Shown: positions 6,382-12,912, counted from the stretch's first letter. The stretch is DNA of 15,592 bases from an uncultured Oscillibacter sp. (GCF_910587525.1 NZ_CAJULS010000049.1:1-15592), one strand, 5' to 3'. Notes: generated by a model not told the origin, from the letters alone. Numbers and translations: made by a program.

Positions 6382-6681
6382 TTACAGCAGGTAGTTGTTT
6401 TCCCTGTTTGCGACCCGCAGGCCAGCTAATTTATATGTCGCGTATCCTCCGGCGACCAAAGGCTCCCTTTTGCAGATTTCCTCCGCCTCTTCACGGCTCT
6501 CCGCTCTCAGGATATACATCCCCGCCATTCCCGGATACCCCTGAAACACACCGCAGATTTCCAGCTTCCCCTGGTCGTCCAGCTCTCTGATGTTCTCAAC
6601 ATGCTCTGTGACTACCTTTTTCGTTATCCGGTTATAGGTCTTAGTCTTCTCGATCATCATCATGTACATCAATTTTTCCAT
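6382..6681 (-). CDS. YciI-like family protein
   Basis: This 99-residue protein has the size and pattern of the YciI/dimeric alpha-beta barrel family: MYMMMIEKT as the first strand, a helix with H27 and Asp (REHVENIRELDD-type region, 26-36), GMAGMYILRAESREEAEEI as the second strand and helix, and a REPLVAGGY motif (72-80) equivalent to the family's DPF..AG. The His-Asp pair is the presumed active site in YciI proteins, whose substrate is mostly unknown. The start at 6681 has GGGAGGG seven bases upstream. It lies between the YbaK-like gene (70 bp upstream) and the ABC-F gene, on the same strand. No clear promoter was found, although 6700-6750 is AT-rich. Confidence 0.75.
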   Translation of the reverse strand: MEKLMYMMMIEKTKTYNRITKKVVTEHVENIRELDDQGKLEICGVFQGYPGMAGMYILRAESREEAEEICKREPLVAGGYATYKLAGLRVANRENNYLL

Positions 6682-6751
6682 ACAGGTCCCTCCCTTTCGG
6701 TTTCCAAATAATCCGCGCGAATTTATATCTCATCTTAGTAAAAATATCTGC

Positions 6752-7198
6752 TTACAGCGTCCCGATGACGCGGTTGAGACGCTCCACGTCCCGGGGGCTG
6801 ATCTTCAGCGTCACCAGGGCGTCCCCGGTCCCGCCGTAGATGTAGTCATACCGTAACAGCGAGCTGTCAAAAATGCAGTCCAGGCCGTGGCCGATCAGAG
6901 GGATGGTCCCCACCTGATAGCCGGTCTCCTGCAGCACCTTTTTCCGGTCCGCCATTTTCAGCCTGGAGAATCCGAACTGACATTTCATGGCCTCAAAATC
7001 CATCCGCCCCCGGTTGGCCGAGAGCGTACAGGCGGCCAAGCCGCCCTCATGCTGCAAAATAAATGTGGGCGCGGCCTTTTGGATATCGTAATATGGCTCC
7101 GCATCCGCCGCTGAGAGGATCGGGGCATCCTGACGGATCAGCTGGAAATCAGCCTCCGCCTCCCGCAATACCTGCTCCAGTTCCTGCACAGAATACAT
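6752..7198 (-). CDS. YbaK/aminoacyl-tRNA deacylase-like protein
   Basis: This 148-residue protein matches the YbaK/EbsC-type tRNA-editing domain, which hydrolyses mischarged aminoacyl-tRNA (for example Cys- or Ala-tRNA-Pro). Visible hallmarks are AAPTFILQHEGGLAACTLSA (about 41-60), the segment MKCQFGFSRLKMADRKKVLQ (about 76-95) corresponding to the family's K-x6-A strand and helix, and the substrate-loop motif TGYQVGTIPLIGHGL (about 96-110), followed by VTLKISPRDVERL near the C-terminus. It is a stand-alone domain, as in YbaK. The start at 7198 has AAGGCGG upstream. The specific amino acid cleared cannot be told from the sequence. Confidence 0.8.
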   Translation of the reverse strand: MYSVQELEQVLREAEADFQLIRQDAPILSAADAEPYYDIQKAAPTFILQHEGGLAACTLSANRGRMDFEAMKCQFGFSRLKMADRKKVLQETGYQVGTIPLIGHGLDCIFDSSLLRYDYIYGGTGDALVTLKISPRDVERLNRVIGTL

Positions 7199-7266
7199 TG
7201 CACACCGCCTTTTTTACATTATTCCTCTGATATCGGCGCACTTGCCCGCCCTCTGGCGGCCCGCCG

Positions 7267-7686
7267 TCAAAACCACATGGCTCTTTCCTCCCGGAAGCGG
7301 GGCTCCGGTCCCTCCCGGTAGGGGTCATAGCGGCTTTCATTACAGCCGAACTCCTTCAAAGCACAGATCCTGCCCTCCTGCGTCCAGCAAATCAAGGTTA
7401 TCCCTTCAAAGCGCTCCTCCCGCCCGTCGTCCATGGCATTGCGGAAAACCCATTCCACTGCGGTCTGGTCCCCCCTGTGAAAGAACTGGCGGATGTCCCA
7501 CACCAGTACCGTTCCCCGGGTATTCCACTCCTCAAACCAGTGCCGGATCTTCTCCGCCCCGTGGTACTCCGGCCCCCAGCTCTCCGCGTAGACCGCGTCC
7601 CCGGTGAAAATCTCCGTGATCCCCAGGTCCTTTTTCCGCAGCCACATCTCAAACCACAGCCGGACAATCCGTTCCCTCTCCTCCAT
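7267..7686 (-). CDS. SnoaL/NTF2-like family protein
   Basis: This 139-residue protein has the NTF2-like (SnoaL) cone-shaped fold pattern: an N-terminal helix (ERIVRLWFEMWLRKKDLGI), the YAESWGPEYHGAEKIRHWF segment (about 32-50), and strands VLVWDIRQFFHRGDQTAVEW and ITLICWTQEGRICALKEFG. Proteins with this motif set are common in Firmicutes as uncharacterised nuclear-transport-factor-2 family proteins; the ligand is unknown and no catalytic set is certain. The start at 7686 is chosen because AAAAGGAGG lies eight bases upstream; an earlier in-frame ATG would precede the promoter's start point. It is the first gene of the minus-strand group SnoaL-YbaK-YciI-ABC-F. Confidence 0.78.
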   Translation of the reverse strand: MEERERIVRLWFEMWLRKKDLGITEIFTGDAVYAESWGPEYHGAEKIRHWFEEWNTRGTVLVWDIRQFFHRGDQTAVEWVFRNAMDDGREERFEGITLICWTQEGRICALKEFGCNESRYDPYREGPEPRFREERAMWF

Positions 7687-7708
7687 AAAGGCCGCCTCCT
7701 TTTTGCCC

Positions 7709-7737
7709 ATCATACCACAAAGCGGCGCCCGCCGCAA
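7709..7737 (-). promoter_or_regulatory. Promoter of the SnoaL-like gene, extended -10
   Basis: TTGCGG (7732-7737) and TATGAT (7709-7714) are 17 bp apart on the minus strand, with TGG just before the -10. The start point would fall only about 15 bases before the ATG, almost at the ribosome site, so the leader is nearly absent. Confidence 0.65.
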
Positions 7738-7748
7738 GGGAGCGGGGG

Positions 7749-7823
7749 AGTGTCCTCTTCGCGGATTTTATGCAGGGGCCGCAAAACCAAAATTGCGGAT
7801 GATAAAATGCGCAGTTGGACACT
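7749..7823. repeat. 75-bp imperfect nested inverted repeat between divergent promoters
   Basis: Three arm pairs lie in order: AGTGTCC (7749-7755) with GGACACT (7817-7823); ATTTTAT (7765-7771) with ATAAAAT (7802-7808); and CCGCAA (7779-7784) with TTGCGG (7793-7798). All are exact and collinear, giving one long hairpin with internal loops. It lies between the two divergent -35 boxes and has no T-run. Confidence 0.6.
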
Positions 7824-7841
7824 TCCAGAGAGAGGCAGGGC

Positions 7842-7870
7842 TTGAATCAGGCGGCAGGACATGGTAAAAT
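7842..7870 (+). promoter_or_regulatory. Promoter of the ICMT-rluA-ABM-cupin operon, extended -10
   Basis: TTGAAT (7842-7847) and TAAAAT (7865-7870) have a 17-bp spacer, with TGG before the -10. It lies about 50 bases upstream of the methyltransferase-like start. Confidence 0.75.
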
Positions 7871-7920
7871 CAGAACAACTTCCCGCCCGGCGGGGCGGAC
7901 TTTATCATTCAGGAGGTTTT

Positions 7921-8439
7921 ATGGCATTTTTTCTGCTGATTCCCTTTTTCCTGATCCGTTTTGGTCTGCTGGCCGTTCTGAATCAGAACGCCCTTCCCCG
8001 GGCAGCCCACTTTCCGCCGCTCCAGGGCCAGGAGAGAGCGGCATACTGGATATATCAGCTCTCTAACACGGCAGTCATCCTGCTTCCCCTCCTTCTGCAC
8101 GTCCGGACGCAGCCGTCCTCACTCTTTTTTACCGGGGCCGCGCTCTACGCCGCAGGGCTTTTTCTGCTCACGGTCTCAGTGGCAAACTTTGCCGCTCCTT
8201 CGGGCAGCGGCGTAAATCAAAGCGGCCTGTACCGCCTGTCCCGGAATCCCATGTATGTATCCTATTTTCTCGTGTTCCTGGGCTGCTCCCTGCTTACCCA
8301 GTCCCGGCTCCTGCTGGGCCTGATCCTGGTCTTTCAGATTTCGGCCCACTGGATCATCCTGGCGGAAGAGCGCTGGTGCGCCGGGCAGTTCGGCGAGGCC
8401 TACCTCCAGTACAAGCGGCAAGTCCGCCGCTATCTTTGA
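7921..8439 (+). CDS. Isoprenylcysteine carboxyl methyltransferase-like membrane protein
   Basis: This 172-residue integral membrane protein fits the ICMT/phospholipid-methyltransferase family, which transfers methyl groups from S-adenosylmethionine. Hydrophobic segments lie at about 1-20, 41-61, 67-91 and 111-147. The conserved C-terminal signature is present: SRNPMYVSYFLVFLG (107-121), then AEERWCAGQFGEAYLQYKRQ (148-167), equivalent to the family's RHPMY and EE..L...FG..Y..Y. The substrate is unknown; bacterial members are not known to act on prenylated proteins. The ATG at 7921 has AGGAGG four bases upstream, a short spacing; a frame-open extension to 7861 would start inside the promoter. 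Its stop codon overlaps the ribosome-site region of the next gene, so translation is probably coupled. Confidence 0.85.
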   Translation: MAFFLLIPFFLIRFGLLAVLNQNALPRAAHFPPLQGQERAAYWIYQLSNTAVILLPLLLHVRTQPSSLFFTGAALYAAGLFLLTVSVANFAAPSGSGVNQSGLYRLSRNPMYVSYFLVFLGCSLLTQSRLLLGLILVFQISAHWIILAEERWCAGQFGEAYLQYKRQVRRYL

Positions 8440-8454
8440 GAGGAGGCGCTTCCT

Positions 8455-9342
8455 CTGGAACGTATCGATCACACCATCTCTCCGGCAGAGGACGGCGCCA
8501 CTGTCCGACACATCCTCAAGGCGGTACTCCACTTCTCCTCCCACGCCGTCGCCCGCCTCACCCGGGTGGAAGGCGGTATCTTGGTCAACGGCATCCACGC
8601 CCGGACGGTGGATCTGCTCTGCGCCGGGGACGTGCTGTCTGTGGAGACCGGGGACCACCGCCTGCCCAAGACCGCCATTACCCCCGGCAACTGGCCCCTT
8701 CCCGTGGTTTGGGAGGATGGCCACTTGCTGGTGGTTAACAAGCCAGCGGGAATGACGGCCCACGCCTCCAATTTTCTGCCGGACACTCCCACCGTGGCGG
8801 GAGCCCTGGCCTGGACCCGGGGGGCGGACTTCCTTTTCCATCCTGTAAACCGGCTGGACAAAGGCACCACCGGACTGATGGTCATCGCCAAGAGCGGTTA
8901 CGTCCACGATCTCCTTCGCCGCGCCCTCCACACGGACCGCTTTTGCCGGGAGTACCGGGGCGTCTGCGTGGGCCGCCCGGAAACGGATCGGGGAACCGTG
9001 GACGCCCCCATTGGGCGGGACAAGACCTCCGCCGTAGCCCGAATGGTCCGGCCTGACGGCGCGGCGGCGGTATCCCACTACCAGGTATTGGAGACGCAAA
9101 ACGGGCTCACTCTCTTAAAGCTGATACCGGAGACCGGCCGCACCCACCAGCTGCGCGTCCACATGGCCTCCATCGGCTGTCCCCTGGCGGGGGACTGGCT
9201 CTACGGCACCGAGGACCCATCCCTCATTTCCCGTCCGGCCCTTCACTCCTACGGGCTGCGGCTGGTCCACCCCGTCACCGGGGAGCTCCTGCGGCTCAAG
9301 GCGGATCTGCCGGAGGATATGGCACTGCTTCTCAACTCTTAA
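8455..9342 (+). CDS. RluA-family pseudouridine synthase, apparent CTG start
   Basis: This 295-residue protein isomerises uridine to pseudouridine in rRNA or tRNA. An N-terminal S4-like RNA-binding domain (about 1-60: HILKAVLHFSSHAVARLTR, EGGILVNGIHAR) precedes the catalytic domain. The catalytic Asp is D135 in HPVNRLDKGTTGLMVIAKS, and the ETGRTHQLRVHMASIGCPLAGD motif of the family follows (written here as about residues 226-247). The S4 sequence is in frame from directly after the ICMT stop (8437-8439), yet no ATG, GTG or TTG lies before it. AGGAGG (8441-8446) is followed eight bases later by CTG at 8455, which is therefore the best start. A GTG at 8566 would cut the S4 domain in half and has no ribosome site. 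Which RNA site it modifies is unknown. Confidence 0.88.
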   Translation: MERIDHTISPAEDGATVRHILKAVLHFSSHAVARLTRVEGGILVNGIHARTVDLLCAGDVLSVETGDHRLPKTAITPGNWPLPVVWEDGHLLVVNKPAGMTAHASNFLPDTPTVAGALAWTRGADFLFHPVNRLDKGTTGLMVIAKSGYVHDLLRRALHTDRFCREYRGVCVGRPETDRGTVDAPIGRDKTSAVARMVRPDGAAAVSHYQVLETQNGLTLLKLIPETGRTHQLRVHMASIGCPLAGDWLYGTEDPSLISRPALHSYGLRLVHPVTGELLRLKADLPEDMALLLNS

Positions 9343-9365
9343 CAGTTAATAAGGAGGACAAACCA

Positions 9366-9650
9366 ATGCTAACCTGGAACGTCACCTATCACACCAAGCC
9401 CGGCCAGCGAACAGCCTTTTACGAAGCCCTTACCAGTCTGGGCGTTCGGGACAACTCTCTCCAGGAAGAGGGCAACGTCAAGTACGACTACTACTTCGAT
9501 GCCCAGGACCCCAACGCGCTACTGCTGGTGGAGACCTGGACAGAGCCCGCGCTCCAGGAGGCCCACTGCCAGACAGAGATCTTTGCCAAACTTCAGGTGC
9601 TGAAAGTCAAGTTCTGCGCCGATGTCACCATTGACAAATTCAATTACTGA
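9366..9650 (+). CDS. ABM-domain (antibiotic biosynthesis monooxygenase-like) protein
   Basis: This 94-residue protein has the ferredoxin-like ABM fold typical of small quinol monooxygenases and related proteins: strand LTWNVTYHTKPGQRTAFYEA, strand VKYDYYFDAQDPNALLLVET and helix PALQEAHCQTEIFAKLQVL. EEGNVKYDYYF and LLLVETWTEPALQEAH match the family's G...Y......... .. ..E.W....AL..H pattern. Such proteins are cytoplasmic homodimers with mostly unknown substrates. The start at 9366 has AAGGAGG eight bases upstream. It sits 23 bp after the RluA gene and 10 bp before a cupin gene; ABM and cupin proteins side by side suggest a shared small-molecule or quinone role (inference). Confidence 0.82.
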   Translation: MLTWNVTYHTKPGQRTAFYEALTSLGVRDNSLQEEGNVKYDYYFDAQDPNALLLVETWTEPALQEAHCQTEIFAKLQVLKVKFCADVTIDKFNY

Positions 9651-9660
9651 GGAGGCGGGT

Positions 9661-9993
9661 ATGGGCGAACGCATGAAAAATATCGTCAAGGGCGAGGCGT
9701 TGCGTCTGGACGGCCTGATTGCCTATCAGGAGGGGCAGGTGGTCAGCCGGACCCTGGCCCAGAATCCCCACGTGAGCCTGACCCTCTTCGCCTTTGAAAA
9801 GGGGGAGGAGATCAGCACGCACGCCTCCGGCGGCGACGCCCTGGCGACGGTGCTGGAAGGCACGGGCCGCTTTACCGTGGGCGGAGAGCCCCACATCCTC
9901 CGGCAGGGAGAGAGTCTGGTCATGCCGGCCAATATCCCCCATGCTGTGTACGGTGCGGAGCGGTTCAAGATGCTTTTGACAGTCGTATTTTGA
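9661..9993 (+). CDS. Small cupin-domain protein
   Basis: This 110-residue protein is a single cupin barrel. Motif 1 is KGEEISTHASGGDALATVLE (47-66) and motif 2 is GESLVMPANIPHAVYG (83-98). Candidate metal ligands are H54, D59 and H94; the second His of the classical HxH is absent, as in many small cupins of this group. The role is unknown; such cupins bind metals, sugars or small acids. The start at 9661 has GGAGGCGGG just upstream, ten bases after the ABM stop, so it is the last gene of a four-gene operon. An in-frame start at 9622 inside the ABM gene is not preferred. Confidence 0.85.
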   Translation: MGERMKNIVKGEALRLDGLIAYQEGQVVSRTLAQNPHVSLTLFAFEKGEEISTHASGGDALATVLEGTGRFTVGGEPHILRQGESLVMPANIPHAVYGAERFKMLLTVVF

Positions 9994-9999
9994 CCAGCC

Positions 10000-10040
10000 A
10001 AAATAGGACCCGGCGGCTCCTGCCGCCGGGTCCTATTTTT
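10000..10040 (+). terminator. Strong bidirectional Rho-independent terminator
   Basis: An 18-bp perfect stem runs from 10000-10017 (ending GGACCCGGCGGC) to 10022-10039, with a TCCT loop, ending in a T-run on both strands (TATTTTT on plus, CTATTTTGG on minus). It ends the plus-strand operon after the cupin and probably also the gatD transcript from the other side. Confidence 0.9.
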
Positions 10041-10044
10041 AGAA

Positions 10045-10146
10045 GCTGTATTCACAGGCGTTGAACGCCGTCCGGACAGGTCTTTTCGCGCTGTTCTTCG
10101 TTAAATTTTCTTGAAATATATCCTATTCCCCACCTATGAATACAGC
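10045..10146. repeat. 102-bp segment bounded by 14-bp inverted repeats, gatD 3' region
   Basis: GCTGTATTCACAGG (10045-10058) and CCTATGAATACAGC (10133-10146) pair at 13 of 14 positions as DNA. In a minus-strand transcript the odd pair becomes a G-U wobble, so the RNA stem is continuous. Inside is a second small hairpin, GGCGTT/AACGCC. It lies three bases after the gatD stop and before the terminator. It could be a 3'UTR RNA structure or a small insertion with terminal repeats. Confidence 0.6.
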
Positions 10147-10149
10147 CTC

Positions 10150-10881
10150 CTATTGCTCAAATCTGCGCCGAAGCTCTGCCTCCGTCACGGCGTAGCCTCG
10201 CTCCGCCCAGGGGTCCGCAGTGCGCTCCTCCGGGAGCGGTTCCCCCCGCCGGGCATAGACAGCGGCAGCCATAGCCTCCAGCAGCTTCGGATTTTTCACC
10301 AACAGCGGGCCGGTAAGCTGGGAGGCAAAGACGTTCTTCCAATGGAAGCCCTCCGGGCTCCTGGCTCCCTCATTGCCAAAGCCAAACTCCACTGAGGTCA
10401 GCAGGGGCGTCTCCACACCGGTAACGGCGCCGCACTTGTTCATAAACCCCACCACGGCCTCCGGGAAGAGGTCCGTGCGGCCATAGACATCCTCCACCAT
10501 CCGCCGCTCTCCATGGACTGCGGAGAAGCCCGCCAGGCCAATGCCGGCGAAGACAGTCCCGTCGGCCACCGTGATGCGCTCCCCCAGCAGCTCCATAGCA
10601 GTGCCGGCGAAGAGCATGGCGGCGCCGTCCTCTGCCAGGGCCTTTACGGCCCCGCCGAACCGGGCGAAGTTCTCCATAGCGGCCCGGGCCGCCCGTTCTG
10701 TGCCCGCGCCCATATAGAGGAAGTCCGCGCCGGACAGGTCCGCGTTCTCCCCAAGGCCCACTGTCTCCACAGTGACGCTGTTCCCCAGCCGCTCCAGATA
10801 CCGTTTCAAAACAGTGACGTTGGCATAGCTGCCGTAGAGACTCATCAGATCCGGGTAAAAATGGATGAATCGAAGCTCCAT
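10150..10881 (-). CDS. gatD: GatD-like protein lacking the amidotransferase Cys and His (pseudo-amidotransferase)
   Basis: This 243-residue protein follows the CobB/CobQ-type class I amidotransferase fold of GatD, which with MurT amidates the D-Glu of lipid II in other Firmicutes. Landmarks are FYPDLMSLYGSYANVTVLKR (8-27), FLYMGAG (54-60), GFGNEGARSPEGFHWKNVF (167-185) and GPLLVKNP (191-198). At the nucleophile elbow (family LGICGGYQLLG) it reads LFAGTAMELLG, placing Gly93 (codon GGC, 10603-10605) at the Cys position. At the family's YLHGPLLPKNP it reads QLTGPLLVKNP, placing Thr190 (ACC, 10312-10314) at the His. The frame is intact and ends normally. The start at 10881 is preferred because GGGAGGG lies six bases upstream; an ATG two codons earlier overlaps the murT stop (ATGA) but would leave almost no spacer. 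A glutaminase activity seems unlikely. Confidence 0.8.
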   Translation of the reverse strand: MELRFIHFYPDLMSLYGSYANVTVLKRYLERLGNSVTVETVGLGENADLSGADFLYMGAGTERAARAAMENFARFGGAVKALAEDGAAMLFAGTAMELLGERITVADGTVFAGIGLAGFSAVHGERRMVEDVYGRTDLFPEAVVGFMNKCGAVTGVETPLLTSVEFGFGNEGARSPEGFHWKNVFASQLTGPLLVKNPKLLEAMAAAVYARRGEPLPEERTADPWAERGYAVTEAELRRRFEQ

Positions 10882-10883
10882 GG

Positions 10884-12206
10884 TCATCCCTCCCTTTCCA
10901 CGTGAGAGAGCAGCTTGTCCCGGTCGGAGAAACAGGTCACCACGTACAGCTCCCCGCCTTCGCCATCCCGCAGCTCCGCCGCGGCAGCGGCGATATCCGG
11001 CTGGACATGCCAGTTTTTCAGCTCCGTATAGAAAAACCGTTCCGCCAGGTCATTACAGTACCGCCCGGAGAGGACGATTTCCTTTACATGAGGCACATTC
11101 AGCTGGCCAAAGTCGATGTCCCACAGCCAGCTGGTCTCGCTGGTGAAATACTTCCGGCTCACCGCGTCCACAATCACCAGTACCACACAGTCCTCCTTCG
11201 AGGCTGCAATATAGCGGAGGTTGGTGTCGTAGGCGATGGAGTTCTCGTGCTTGCTGGTGAGCAGGGTGCCGTGACGGTCTCCCAGACGGAAGGCCTGCAT
11301 CCGGCCGTTTTTCAGCAGGTAGCGGCTCAACACACCGGCGGCGGTCTCTGCCGCCGCGCCGGCACGGCGGCAGACAGCGTAGGCCGCCAGAATATTGTAA
11401 ACGTTGTAAATGCTGCGGAAGGCCAGCTCCACAGTAACGGCGCCATCGATGGTCAAAACGCCCTTCTCCAGGTCCACCGCGGTGGCGGTGTAGTCCGTGA
11501 CAGGCTTTTGATGGCCGCACTTCATGCAGCGGTAGGCGCCGATGTGGTTGTAGTGGACATAGCTGTACTCCATGGGGCCGTGACATACCGGGCAGTATGC
11601 CCCGTCGTGATACATGCCGGAGGGGGCGTCCGTGGAGATGGCGCACCGGTCCAGGCCGAACCACTTCACCTTCTCGTGTCCCCGGGCAAAACAGCTGGAG
11701 AGGGGATCGTCGGCATTTAAGATCAGTTCGGTCTCCGGGTGAATTGCAGGCAGAATGGCGTCGTAGACCCATTCCGGATGACCGTTGCGGGTCAGCTGGT
11801 CCCGGTAGAGATTGGTGATGACGAACTCCGTGGGGTGAAACCAGCGGAAGCTGTGCCGGGCATAGCGCTCATCGCTCTCCAGCAGCAGCACGTCCGCCCG
11901 GACCCTCCCTCCCAGGGTGGCGTGGGTCAGAATCAGCGTGGCGACACCCTCGATCTGATTGGAGCCCTCCTCGTTGTAGATGACGTGCTTCCCGTCCGCC
12001 CGGAGGATGGCGGCGATCATCTCCACCGTAGAGGTCTTGCCGTTGGAGCCGGTGACGGCGATGATGTGCGCGGGCAGCTCCACCTGGGACAGGATGTCCG
12101 GGCAGACCTTCAGCGCCAGCTTTCCCGGCAGGGAACTGCCCTTGCCCACCAGTTTCCCGGCGAAGCGGCCCAGCTTGCACAAAACGATGGCCAGAAGTTT
12201 TCTCAC
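10884..12206 (-). CDS. murT: MurT-like Mur ligase (lipid II isoglutaminyl synthase subunit family)
   Basis: This 440-residue protein has the MurT plan: a Mur-ligase ATPase centre plus DUF1727. It has the P-loop TGSNGKTST (52-60), LLLESDERY (107-115), NLYRDQLTRNG (132-142), LILNADDPL (161-169) and a zinc ribbon C205-PVC208...C227-MKC230 typical of MurT. MurT activates the lipid II D-Glu carboxylate with ATP for amidation. Odd points: where I recall K-N-P-x-G, this protein has TSKHENSIAYDTNL (317-330), and the family's D-x-S-W reads E357-T-S-W. These accompany the altered GatD. The start is GTG at 12206, overlapping the upstream cyclase stop as GTGA; GGGGAG is about 11 bases away, so coupling probably helps initiation. 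The exact substrate is uncertain. Confidence 0.85.
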   Translation of the reverse strand: MRKLLAIVLCKLGRFAGKLVGKGSSLPGKLALKVCPDILSQVELPAHIIAVTGSNGKTSTVEMIAAILRADGKHVIYNEEGSNQIEGVATLILTHATLGGRVRADVLLLESDERYARHSFRWFHPTEFVITNLYRDQLTRNGHPEWVYDAILPAIHPETELILNADDPLSSCFARGHEKVKWFGLDRCAISTDAPSGMYHDGAYCPVCHGPMEYSYVHYNHIGAYRCMKCGHQKPVTDYTATAVDLEKGVLTIDGAVTVELAFRSIYNVYNILAAYAVCRRAGAAAETAAGVLSRYLLKNGRMQAFRLGDRHGTLLTSKHENSIAYDTNLRYIAASKEDCVVLVIVDAVSRKYFTSETSWLWDIDFGQLNVPHVKEIVLSGRYCNDLAERFFYTELKNWHVQPDIAAAAAELRDGEGGELYVVTCFSDRDKLLSHVEREG

Positions 12207-12865
12207 CGTCTTCTTCTCTCCCCTTCAAACTTCTCCCGCAGCTCCGCAAAGGCGCGTATGGGGGCGCCGTCGGCGTTCTGGAACTTCATAGGCAGGGCAA
12301 AAAACAGAAAGTCCTTCCGCTCCCGCACTTTTTCCAGGCACAGATTTTCCAGAATCACCTGGTCAGCCTTCATCAAAATGGTATGTACCGTGGAAGGGCC
12401 GCTGAGCCGGTCCACGCTGAGAGCGTCGGTCCCCACACCCTTGAGGCCGCATGAGACCAGATAGTGGGCCGCCTCCTCGTCGGGAACGGGATAGGTATCT
12501 TCCAGAAACGCCTCCGTCCCCCAGCGCGCCTCCCAGCCGGTGTAAAAGAGGATGTAGTCCGCACAGTAGATATCGTCGTGGTGGGAGCGGAGGAACTCCG
12601 CTGTAATCACGGGACCCACTCCGGACACATCCAGCGCCGTAGCCCGGCCGGAGAACTGGGACATGGGCATCTCGTCCAGGCTCCGCCCGTCCCGCAGCAG
12701 GTGGGAGGGCGCGTCCATATGGGTGCCGGTGTGAGAGCAGAGGGAGAATTGGGTGGTGCGGCAGCCGTCCTTTGTGATGGTAGAACCCTTGGAAATGACG
12801 GGGGCCGGGTCTCCGGGATGGACAGGAATCTCCTGGGTGATGGTGTGGGTCATGTCGATCAGCAT
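12203..12865 (-). CDS. Cyclase-family metal-dependent hydrolase (KynB-like)
   Basis: This 220-residue protein belongs to the cyclase/arylformamidase superfamily, metal-dependent amide or lactone hydrolases. The metal-binding signature SHTGTHMDAPSH (44-55) is intact. MTHTITQEIPVHPGDPAP (5-22) and PMKFQNADGAPIRAFA (192-207) match the family ends. The substrate is unknown; kynurenine formamidase is only one member. It has the start at 12865 with AAAGGAAG about nine bases upstream. The stop overlaps the MurT-like start by four bases, so the two are co-translated, and 47 bp separate it from uvrA. In that gap a possible CTGACA-TATATT pair has only a 15-bp spacer, so a separate promoter is unproven and readthrough from uvrA is possible. 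Confidence 0.85.
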   Translation of the reverse strand: MLIDMTHTITQEIPVHPGDPAPVISKGSTITKDGCRTTQFSLCSHTGTHMDAPSHLLRDGRSLDEMPMSQFSGRATALDVSGVGPVITAEFLRSHHDDIYCADYILFYTGWEARWGTEAFLEDTYPVPDEEAAHYLVSCGLKGVGTDALSVDRLSGPSTVHTILMKADQVILENLCLEKVRERKDFLFFALPMKFQNADGAPIRAFAELREKFEGERRRR

Positions 12866-12912
12866 GTGGCCGCGCTTCCTTTCCTTATCAATATAGACAG
12901 ATTTTCACATTG

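Noticed and set aside
8176..9099. 307-codon open frame on the minus strand
   Set aside because: Antisense to the methyltransferase-like and RluA genes, both of which show conserved motifs.
7921..9342. Fusion of the methyltransferase-like protein and RluA by TGA readthrough, since both are in the same frame
   Set aside because: A ribosome site lies directly after the TGA at the right distance for a new start, and the two families are unrelated. Coupled re-initiation explains the arrangement.
12866..12912. Promoter for the cyclase-murT-gatD genes (CTGACA and TATATT)
   Set aside because: The spacer is only 15 bp and no extended -10 is present, so it is too weak to list as a feature.
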